Below are positions 1 through 5,377 of a DNA stretch of 6,771 nucleotides, one piece after another. Source of the stretch: Bacteroidia bacterium (GTDB taxonomy: Bacteria > Bacteroidota > Bacteroidia > AKYH767-A > OLB10); assembly GCA_025450095.1 (NCBI GenBank), contig JANWID010000124.1, positions 1-6,771 of the forward strand, written 5' to 3'. Each line of letters starts with the position of its first letter. The first letter of the stretch is position 1. Under the pieces are notes generated by a model that was not told the origin of the DNA, made no database searches, and saw only the letters and a program-made list of their open reading frames with translations. A program made the translations under genes and the position numbers.

Positions 1-55
1 CAAGGGAGACCCGTGCACCACCCAGCACTAAAAGGGAATGAATCCGTTGTAACAT
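1..55 (-). CDS. 5' end of a small membrane protein gene, DUF4293-like (partial)
   Basis: An ATG at 55-53 on the minus strand opens a frame that stays open to the left edge and reads MLQRIHSLLVLGGARVSL. This resembles the N-terminus of the Bacteroidota DUF4293 family, small multi-helix membrane proteins of unknown function that usually begin M-x-Q-R-I-Q-[ST] followed by a hydrophobic helix. As I recall, DUF4293 genes often lie beside rho in this phylum, which fits the position here, divergent from rho with about 300 bases between. A near-perfect Bacteroidota -7 element (TATCTTTG, 79-72 minus) sits 16 bases upstream of the ATG. Only 18 codons are visible, so membrane topology and length cannot be checked. 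A competing plus-strand frame over the same bases has no start in the window. The family call is recognition from a short N-terminus plus context, not a full domain match. Confidence 0.45.
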   Translation of the reverse strand, partial: MLQRIHSLLVLGGARVSL

Positions 56-71
56 CTCAGGAGATATGAGT

Positions 72-79
72 CAAAGATA
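72..79 (-). promoter_or_regulatory. Candidate -7 promoter element for the left-edge gene
   Basis: The minus strand reads TATCTTTG, an exact match to the Bacteroidota sigma-factor -7 consensus TAnnTTTG. It would place the transcription start roughly 10 bases before the ATG at 55. No matching -33 TTTG lies at the usual distance of about 19 bases; the nearest TTTG (116-113 minus) is 33 bases away. The call therefore rests on one half of the promoter only. Confidence 0.35.
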
Positions 80-208
80 ATACCCTATGATTAAATTAAC
101 CTTTATGGAAACCAAAAGCAAAATAAATCGTTTTAAAAGAGGAATTTCTTCAATAAAATTTGGAGAATTCAAGTCAATCCACTAATATTGCACTGTTCTT
201 CGCATAGT

Positions 209-236
209 TATTGAAAACAGTCTTTTCTTTTCAATA
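209..236. repeat. Inverted repeat upstream of rho (dyad 1)
   Basis: TATTGAAAA at 209-217 is the exact reverse complement of TTTTCAATA at 228-236, giving nine base pairs with a ten-base spacer. A run of six T follows at 238-243, so as RNA it resembles a weak AT-only terminator or attenuator; as DNA it could be an operator. The stem contains one G-C pair only and would be unstable as RNA. The core half-site TTGAAAA recurs in the next dyad. Confidence 0.4.
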
Positions 237-286
237 CTTTTTTGCAGAAAAATAGCCCATATACAATCTGATTATCAATTATCTAA

Positions 287-311
287 TTGAAAATTTACAC
301 TTTATTTTCAA
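287..311. repeat. Inverted repeat upstream of rho (dyad 2)
   Basis: TTGAAAAT at 287-294 pairs exactly with ATTTTCAA at 304-311 across a nine-base spacer. The half-site is the same TTGAAAA as in the dyad at 209-236, in the same orientation and with nearly the same spacing (half-site start to half-site start 18 versus 17 bases). This looks like two copies of one site, but AT-rich DNA makes chance dyads common. Confidence 0.4.
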
Positions 312-320
312 ATTCCTTAC

Positions 321-334
321 GGGGAACTTTCCCC
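321..334 (+). promoter_or_regulatory. Short GC hairpin in the rho leader
   Basis: GGGGAACTTTCCCC can fold into a five-base-pair stem GGGGA/TCCCC with an ACTT loop, ending 24 bases before the rho ATG. It is the only GC-rich patch in an AT-rich leader and directly follows the dyad at 287-311. It could influence translation initiation or transcript pausing. No U-run typical of an intrinsic terminator follows; the next bases are TCTTAAAATAC. Confidence 0.35.
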
Positions 335-358
335 TCTTAAAATACTTAAATTATTTTC

Positions 359-2038
359 ATGTACGACATTATCACTTTGAATGAAAAGCTCCTCCCGGAG
401 CTGAAGGAGATTGCTAAAAAATTGAGCATTTCCGGAGTTGACAGTTTGAAAAAGCAGGATCTGATTTACAAAATCCTCGATCACCAGGCTCTGAGTCCTG
501 AAATTGCACAAGACAAGAAGGTGAAATTTGAAGTTCCACCTGTTGACAAGCCGGCAGAAAAATCAGTGTCGAAAATCAACGACAAAAGCGAGGAAAAAGA
601 AACTGAAGCAAGCGGAGCAAATTCTGATAATGGTGATGGAAAGCGACAGCGCAGGCGAATAGCACCACCTCGTCCGGCAGGTGCTCCGGAAGCACCGGCT
701 CCGGAATTATTCCAGGAGCAATCTTCTTTTACCCGTGAACCTTCAACAGTGAGTGTGGCGGAAAATAATACACCTCCTCCCCCACGGCCAACTTCACCAC
801 CACCACCAGCAAATAATTCAAATGATACACCGGTTCGTTCTGAACCGAATTTTAACCGTGAACCGATAGCACCGCGTGATGGAATTTCAAGAGAACGTAG
901 AATAGCAGAACCACTTTACGATTTTGAAGGTCTTATCACCAGTGAAGGTGTTTTGGAACTGATGCCGGAAGGATTTGGATTCCTGCGTTCTTCCGATTAT
1001 AACTACCTGGCCTCACCGGATGATGTTTATGTTTCGCAATCGCAAATAAAATTATTCGGACTTCGTACAGGCGATACCGTACAAGGTACTGTCAGACCTC
1101 CCAAAGAAGGTGAAAAATATTTTCCTCTTGTCAAAGTTGATCTCATCAACGGACAGGAACCTGCCGTAGTTCGTGATCGTGTGCCATTCGAACATTTAAC
1201 TCCGTTATTTCCTTTTGAAAAACTGAGACTGGCAACTGATAATTCCAACTACTCAGCAAGGGTAATGGACATGTTTACGCCGATCGGTAAAGGACAGCGT
1301 GCACTGATTGTAGCCCAACCAAAAACCGGAAAGACTGTATTGCTGAAAGAAGTAGCGAACGCTATTGCAGCAAGTCACCCGGAAGTTTACCTGATTATCC
1401 TCCTGATCGACGAACGTCCTGAAGAGGTTACTGATATGGCTCGTAGTGTACGTGCAGAAGTTGTTTCGTCAACTTTTGATGAACCAGCCGAAAGACATGT
1501 TAAAATTGCCAATATCGTTTTGGAAAAAGCCAAGCGCATGGTCGAATGCGGTCATGATGTGGTAATCTTACTCGATTCTATTACCCGCCTGGCCCGTGCA
1601 TACAATACGGTTGCGCCTGCATCCGGTAAAATTCTTTCCGGTGGTGTTGATGCCAATGCATTGCATAAGCCGAAGCGTTTCTTTGGTGCTGCCCGGAAAA
1701 TTGAAAATGGCGGATCGCTTACCATCATTGCAACAGCATTGATCGATACCGGTTCAAAAATGGACGAAGTAATTTTTGAAGAATTCAAGGGAACCGGTAA
1801 TATGGAACTTCAACTGGATCGTAAACTCTCTAACAAACGCGTTTATCCTGCTATCGACCTGGTTGCTTCTTCAACACGTCGTGAAGACCTGCTCCTCGAT
1901 CGTGAGATGCTACAGAAAATGTGGATCCTCAGAAATCACCTTGCTGATATGAATCCCATGGAAGCAATGGAATTCCTGCTCGACAGAATGCGCGGAACTA
2001 AATCGAATGAAGAGTTTTTGATTTCGATGAATTCATAA
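359..2038 (+). CDS. rho: Transcription termination factor Rho (with long disordered insertion)
   Basis: Rho is a hexameric RNA-dependent ATPase that loads on nascent transcripts and dissociates RNA polymerase. All core parts are visible in this 559-residue protein. Residues 1-45 form the N-terminal helical Rho_N domain. The cold-shock RNA-binding domain spans about 191-265, with GFGFLR at 205-210 (F206 and F208 match E. coli F62 and F64). The RecA-like ATPase has Walker A QPKTGKT at 320-326, catalytic Glu E352 in LIDERPEE, Walker B ILLDS with D406, the Q-loop SGGVDANAL, the R-loop GTGNMEL and the arginine-finger region STRRE. E. coli Rho is 419 residues; the extra length lies mainly in a low-complexity insertion at about 46-190, with a basic patch KRQRRR at 95-100 and proline runs at 139-150. 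The ATG is chosen because [17 protein letters not shown] matches the usual Bacteroidota Rho start. The residues lining the bicyclomycin pocket in E. coli (K, K, D, E, R and D-S equivalents) are retained. The gene stands alone and ends at a terminator. Confidence 0.98.
   Translation: MYDIITLNEKLLPELKEIAKKLSISGVDSLKKQDLIYKILDHQALSPEIAQDKKVKFEVPPVDKPAEKSVSKINDKSEEKETEASGANSDNGDGKRQRRRIAPPRPAGAPEAPAPELFQEQSSFTREPSTVSVAENNTPPPPRPTSPPPPANNSNDTPVRSEPNFNREPIAPRDGISRERRIAEPLYDFEGLITSEGVLELMPEGFGFLRSSDYNYLASPDDVYVSQSQIKLFGLRTGDTVQGTVRPPKEGEKYFPLVKVDLINGQEPAVVRDRVPFEHLTPLFPFEKLRLATDNSNYSARVMDMFTPIGKGQRALIVAQPKTGKTVLLKEVANAIAASHPEVYLIILLIDERPEEVTDMARSVRAEVVSSTFDEPAERHVKIANIVLEKAKRMVECGHDVVILLDSITRLARAYNTVAPASGKILSGGVDANALHKPKRFFGAARKIENGGSLTIIATALIDTGSKMDEVIFEEFKGTGNMELQLDRKLSNKRVYPAIDLVASSTRREDLLLDREMLQKMWILRNHLADMNPMEAMEFLLDRMRGTKSNEEFLISMNS
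494..928 (+). other. Segment of rho encoding a predicted intrinsically disordered region
   Basis: Codons about 46-190 encode a linker between the Rho_N helices and the RNA-binding fold, absent from E. coli Rho. The first half is rich in K, E, D and S; then comes KRQRRR; then a stretch of P, A, N, S and T with two runs of four prolines. No hydrophobic core pattern is visible. Bacteroidota Rho proteins are known for such insertions, and the one in Bacteroides thetaiotaomicron has been reported to drive phase separation. That property is not shown by sequence alone here. Confidence 0.75.
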
Positions 2039-2052
2039 GCAAAAAGCATAAC

Positions 2053-2091
2053 AATAAAAAATCCTGCATCACCGGTGCAGGATTTTTTTTT
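2053..2091. terminator. Intrinsic terminator between convergent genes, probably bidirectional
   Basis: ATCCTGCA at 2061-2068 pairs exactly with TGCAGGAT at 2076-2083 around a seven-base loop. Nine T follow on the plus strand (2083-2091), making a classic rho-independent terminator 22 bases after the rho stop. On the minus strand the A-rich bases 2053-2061 become a T-rich tract after the same hairpin, so it can also end the secreted-protein gene, whose stop is at 2109. Flanking A and T runs can extend the stem. Confidence 0.9.
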
Positions 2092-2108
2092 AGTATTACT
2101 TGTCCGAT

Positions 2109-5075
2109 TTAATTATCAGTTCCTATCCTGGATACAATAGTTTTCCAGTTATTACTTCCCTCCGAAATCCGGATGACATATAATCCGTTCCCGGGAAATG
2201 AAAGCCGTATTCCACTTCCATTCTCAAATTTTTCAAATGCAATAATGCGACCTGTCATGTCGAAGACATTAACAACCTCTTTTCCTGAAAATCCTCCCGT
2301 AGTTGAAATATAAAAATCACTTGTTGAAGGGTTCGGATAAACTGAATATGAATTTGAGACTCCGGTAACTCTTTCTCCTGGATCGATGGGTGGGAAACAA
2401 ACTATTCTCACCCGTAGCTGATTCGATGCTGCCGGGCAATTTTGCAAATCCGTAGAAAGACATTTGTACCATCCAGTTGTATGCGCCCACAGTGACAATG
2501 CTGCTGCACCCGGTATCAGGACATTATTTTTGTACCATTGATAACTACTCATGGGTGATGGTTCTATGAGTTGTACACTATCTCCCTGGCAAATTCCAAG
2601 GGGTCCTGATGCACTTAATGTGGTTGTATACGGAGGTGCAGCAATTACTGTAATATGATCGGTGCCGGTACAACCGTTAGCGTCTGTAACAGTCACCGTA
2701 AAAGTATTGGTAACTGATGTAGTAATAGTTTGAGTCATTGCACCTGTAATCCATAAATAATTTGTATACCCGACTCCTGCATTCAAAATTGTTGTTTCCC
2801 CCGGACATAAAGTGGTATCTCCTGTAATTACCGGCACTGGATTCGGGTTAACCTGGATAATGATATTATCAGTCCCTGTACATCCATTCATATCCGTAAC
2901 AGTTACGGTATATGGACCTGTAAGGGAAACATTAATTGATTGAGAAGAAGATCCATTGCTCCATAGGTAATTAGCGTAACCGGACCCGGCATTAAGTGTG
3001 GTTGATTCTCCGAAACATAAGGAAGTATCTGCAGCAGTAATAACTGGTACCGGAATCGGATTAACAATTATGTTGATAGAATCAGATCCGGTGCATCCAT
3101 TATTGTCAGTAATAATAACCCAATAGATTCCTGCATTGCATACGTTAATTGAAGATGTTGTTGAACCCGTATTCCATTGAAAAGTTTGTGCAGGACTTGC
3201 ATATAACGTAATACAGTTTCCCTGGCAAATGGCAGCATCGGGACCAAGATTCACCACTGGATTTGAAACGATAAATATTACATGTGTATCGGTGCCGGTA
3301 CAACCATTGGCATCCTGAACAGTCACAGTATATGCACCACCATTATTTACATTGATACAAGCTGTAGTCTCCCCTGTGCTCCACAAATAACTGGCAAAGC
3401 CTGCCGAAGCACAAATAGTGGTTGATGCTCCAATACAAATAATCGTGTTTCCTGTTATTTGAACAGGTGGAATCGGATTAATTGTAAGGTTGATAGTTAA
3501 GATACTATCACAACCCATATAATTTGGAATGGTATCCTGGTAAACACCTGATACTGTCCATATTTGTGAACCACTGGGAGCATTGTAAGATCCACAGGCG
3601 ATTGCGCTGAAAGATCCATAGGTAGGAGTACACGATGTTGGCTGGTACCTGGCAACATATCCATCAGTCATTCCAACAGTCGTGACGTTATAAGTCGCAA
3701 GGCCAGGTTGAAAATCGGTCTGATTATTAAATTCACCTGTTATATAAAGATCTCCATTATTAACAAATAGATGTGCTGCTGAAGGGAAATCATCAGAGGC
3801 TCCCCCATAGGTAGTGACATTATAATACATTCCGGATGCAGAATACTTAGTAATAAATACATCACTTAATCCTGCAGATGTAATAGTTGAATTCAATGAA
3901 CCTGGGTTGAAATCCACAGTATTCATGAAATCACCGGTTAAATAAATTTCTCCATTCGCATCCTTTGCCAGGTACACTCCTTCATCATCGCCTGCTCCTC
4001 CAAAAGATTTCGACCAGGCATAACTCCCATTCGAATTCAGCTTCAGCAAAAAGGCATCACTATTTCCATTTGAAGTATGGTTATTGGTACCTGTCCCAGG
4101 GTTAAGATCCACGGTGCCGCTAAAGGAACCTGTCGCGATAATACCTCCTGTACCATCAGGAATAAGGTGCTTCATGGATACGTTTTGTGAATTTTCGATC
4201 TGTGCGGCCCATACTAAAGCACCAGACGTACCGAGCTTTATAATATATCCATCATCACCCGGACTTGTTGCAGTTAGGTTATAGACTCCAGACCCGGGAT
4301 CGGGATTGAAATCAACTGTTCCGCTGAAATCTCCAATAAGATACATATAACTACCCGGCAATGGATCGGGGGAAATTTTCAGCCCATGATTGCTTGATCC
4401 TTCCAATTGATATACCCAATCTAAATTTCCTGTTATATAATTCAATTGTAGAATGAATGTATTGTAGCTGCTTGTAGAAGTCATGTTATATACACCAGGC
4501 CCCGGGTCAAAATCAACAGTCCCTGAAAAAGTACCTGTTACTACAATACCATAATTTAATGTCATGGAACCTGTCTCAGCTATATTGATACCGCTCAATT
4601 GTTTTACCCACCCAAATTGTCCGGCAGGACCGATCTTTACTATGAAGTGATCTTCCAATCCAACAGAAGTAAAATTTTGTACCGTAGGATTGGGATCAAA
4701 ATCAATGGTTCCTGACATTTTCCCGCTAACATATGTATTCAACTGGTTATCTGATTGTACTGAAAAAGGAATGCATGTGCCTCCTGGTCCACCAAAAGAG
4801 TACATCACCAAATTAGACAGGTACTCATTTTGTATCAAGACATAAGTATCATAAGCACCTTGGGCGGTGAGTGACCAGCCTCCGCCAAAATTGACAGTGT
4901 TAGAATAAACTCCAGCAGTAATAATTTCATCTATGACAGAATTAGTTATTGCTATGCCACGGTCGACCGATGTTCCCCCGAAAGGAGTTACTGAATCAAG
5001 AGCTAATTGTTGAGCGGATAGCGAAAAGGTCTTGAAGAAAACCGCAACAATAATCATGAGTAATTTTAATTTCAT
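2109..5075 (-). CDS. Secreted beta-propeller/PKD-Ig modular protein with T9SS sorting domain
   Basis: This 988-residue protein is predicted to be exported and then anchored or released through the type IX secretion system. Residues 1-21 form a signal peptide (Lys at 2 and 4, hydrophobic core, likely cleavage LSA|QQ). Residues about 22-478 hold seven repeats of roughly 65 residues with a [VI]DF[DN]PGPG-like motif at 61, 124, 187, 254, 322, 387 and 453, suggesting a seven-bladed propeller of the SBBP type. Residues 481-532 are a Cys-containing module (ACGSY.APSG, GCDSILTINLTI) common in Bacteroidota surface proteins. Four PKD/Ig-like modules follow (about 540-812), each ending in DxNGCTG[TS]D. 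An Ig-like domain spans 813-893, with C829, W847 and YKC at C872. The sorting domain is 903-988 (VYPNPS...FDMTGR...GLYVIRI). The ATG at 5075 is chosen because it starts the signal peptide. No catalytic motif is seen; adhesion or glycan/protein binding is a guess. Convergent with rho. Confidence 0.9.
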   Translation of the reverse strand: MKLKLLMIIVAVFFKTFSLSAQQLALDSVTPFGGTSVDRGIAITNSVIDEIITAGVYSNTVNFGGGWSLTAQGAYDTYVLIQNEYLSNLVMYSFGGPGGTCIPFSVQSDNQLNTYVSGKMSGTIDFDPNPTVQNFTSVGLEDHFIVKIGPAGQFGWVKQLSGINIAETGSMTLNYGIVVTGTFSGTVDFDPGPGVYNMTSTSSYNTFILQLNYITGNLDWVYQLEGSSNHGLKISPDPLPGSYMYLIGDFSGTVDFNPDPGSGVYNLTATSPGDDGYIIKLGTSGALVWAAQIENSQNVSMKHLIPDGTGGIIATGSFSGTVDLNPGTGTNNHTSNGNSDAFLLKLNSNGSYAWSKSFGGAGDDEGVYLAKDANGEIYLTGDFMNTVDFNPGSLNSTITSAGLSDVFITKYSASGMYYNVTTYGGASDDFPSAAHLFVNNGDLYITGEFNNQTDFQPGLATYNVTTVGMTDGYVARYQPTSCTPTYGSFSAIACGSYNAPSGSQIWTVSGVYQDTIPNYMGCDSILTINLTINPIPPVQITGNTIICIGASTTICASAGFASYLWSTGETTACINVNNGGAYTVTVQDANGCTGTDTHVIFIVSNPVVNLGPDAAICQGNCITLYASPAQTFQWNTGSTTSSINVCNAGIYWVIITDNNGCTGSDSINIIVNPIPVPVITAADTSLCFGESTTLNAGSGYANYLWSNGSSSQSINVSLTGPYTVTVTDMNGCTGTDNIIIQVNPNPVPVITGDTTLCPGETTILNAGVGYTNYLWITGAMTQTITTSVTNTFTVTVTDANGCTGTDHITVIAAPPYTTTLSASGPLGICQGDSVQLIEPSPMSSYQWYKNNVLIPGAAALSLWAHTTGWYKCLSTDLQNCPAASNQLRVRIVCFPPIDPGERVTGVSNSYSVYPNPSTSDFYISTTGGFSGKEVVNVFDMTGRIIAFEKFENGSGIRLSFPGNGLYVIRISEGSNNWKTIVSRIGTDN
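2112..2369 (-). other. T9SS type A C-terminal sorting domain (first secreted protein)
   Basis: The last 86 residues (903-988) show the type A sorting-domain layout: YPNPS near the start, a strand leading to VFDMTGR, then NGLYVIRI and a polar tail. In known systems this domain guides the protein across the outer membrane and is then removed as the cargo is attached or released. It differs clearly from the sorting domain of the neighbouring gene, although the Ig-like domains just before are nearly identical. Confidence 0.85.
2385..2645 (-). repeat. Duplicated Ig-like cassette, copy 1
   Basis: These about 260 bases align without gaps to 5663-5923 (constant offset of 3278). I counted about 35 mismatches by eye, so about 86-87% identity. 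The encoded 90-residue stretch, from APPYTTTLSASG to PPIDPGER, differs at only 8 positions. Most changes are therefore synonymous, which indicates purifying selection on the cassette or past gene conversion. Confidence 0.9.
2640..3458 (-). repeat. Four tandem PKD/Ig-like modules
   Basis: Four modules of about 70 residues share the pattern C-x-G near the start, YLW-x-[TN]-G in the middle and Y-x-[VI]-[TI]-x-D-x-N-G-C-x-G-[TS]-D at the end. The terminal Cys of each lies at residues 592, 661, 732 and 802 (spacing 69-71). Modules 1 and 2 carry extra Cys residues (560-region, 573, 621, 646) absent from modules 3 and 4. The paired Cys suggest one disulfide per module after export. Related modules occur in the neighbouring gene at about 5918-6100 and 6638-6771. 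Confidence 0.75.
3642..5012 (-). repeat. Seven-fold protein repeat: predicted beta-propeller blades
   Basis: Seven copies of the pattern G-x-[FM]-x-x-T-[VI]-D-F-[DN]-P, a polar stretch, then D-x-[FY]-[IV]-x-[KR], then often G-x-x-x-W recur at intervals of 63, 63, 67, 68, 65 and 66 residues. The first copy (VNFGGG) and last copy (TDFQPG) are the most diverged, as often seen where a propeller closes. The acidic DFDPGP loops could bind Ca2+, but that is inference. The copies diverge enough at the DNA level that this is an old array, not a recent tandem duplication. Confidence 0.75.
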
Positions 5076-5377
5076 TTTTACTCTTTTATTTTTAAAATGT
5101 GTGAAGTACTAAATGAACGAAAACAGTCAAATCAACTATTAAGTAATAAATGACTCTGGAACGGTAACCAAGTTATGAAAAATATGGAAATTATTTTGGG
5201 TTTTCAGGAAATGCTACCTAAATTCATTTCATCGAATGTACCAAACGCATCATCAGTATAGAAAGTTCCCTAAAATTTTCTTTTATGAAAGCTGATAACG
5301 CCTTCAGATCATTAATCACCTGTTTCCGGGTATTATCAAAGGCAGTAAATGTCACAGCCTGGAGAAGGAGATATAAG
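5076..5377. other. Intergenic region between the two secreted-protein genes
   Basis: This 302-base stretch must carry the end of the right-hand transcript and the promoter of the left-hand gene if the two are not co-transcribed. I see no hairpin with a U-run after the stop at 5378. No exact TAnnTTTG lies on the minus strand; the closest is TATTTTTC about 110 bases before the ATG. Just before the ATG at 5075 the sequence is A-rich (AAAAGAGTAAAA), typical of Bacteroidota starts without a Shine-Dalgarno. A minus-strand frame at 5224-5391 is open for 55 codons and is described separately. Confidence 0.6.
5224..5355 (-). pseudogene. Short open frame, possible gene remnant or GTG-start small ORF
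   Basis: The frame is open between stops at 5394-5392 and 5226-5224 on the minus strand and contains no ATG until its last quarter. A GTG at 5355 would give 43 residues beginning VTFTAFDNTRKQVINDLKAL and ending MMRLVHSMK, with a helical, charged look (K, E, D, L and I mixed) unlike random AT-rich sequence. No ribosome-binding site precedes it and no family is recognised. It could be the tail of a decayed gene, a small protein, or chance. Confidence 0.2.

Larger units (their letters stand above)
56..358. other. Divergent intergenic control region upstream of rho
   Basis: This 303-base AT-rich stretch holds no supported gene. It must contain promoters for the left-edge minus-strand gene and for rho. 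For rho I see no exact TAnnTTTG on the plus strand. The nearest candidates are AAAATTTG at 155-162 (seven of eight, with a poor TTTT at 131-134) and TTTG at 241-244 followed by the loose match TACAATCTG at 262-270; neither is convincing. Three inverted repeats, listed separately, fall at 209-236, 287-311 and 321-334. If rho starts near the first candidate, its leader is about 190 bases long and contains all three. No riboswitch consensus could be assembled. Confidence 0.6.

Noticed and set aside
1..69. Plus-strand open frame QGRPVHHPALKGNESVVTSQEI ending at TGA 67-69, as the tail of an upstream gene
   Set aside because: It has no visible start and no recognised family. The minus-strand reading has a proper ATG, a family-like N-terminus and a promoter element, so it is preferred, though not proven.
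28..90. Bases resembling parts of a cobalamin riboswitch (AAAAGGGAAT and CTCAGGAGA)
   Set aside because: The central conserved blocks and the needed length are missing, the order does not fit, and no cobalamin-related gene follows. The bases are better explained as the start of a minus-strand gene.
155..162. AAAATTTG as the rho promoter -7 element
   Set aside because: The first base of TAnnTTTG is wrong and no good -33 TTTG accompanies it. It is too weak to list as a feature.
317..511. Minus-strand 64-residue frame opposite the rho start
   Set aside because: It lies antisense to the conserved Rho_N coding sequence and across the leader, with no family resemblance; a shadow of rho.
1027..1788. 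Minus-strand frames at 1027-1248 and 1552-1788
   Set aside because: Both lie entirely inside the conserved rho core on the opposite strand and show no independent features.
4084..4284. Plus-strand 66-residue frame inside the propeller gene
   Set aside because: It is the reverse strand of the conserved repeat region, and its proline/valine-rich translation follows from the repeat codons.
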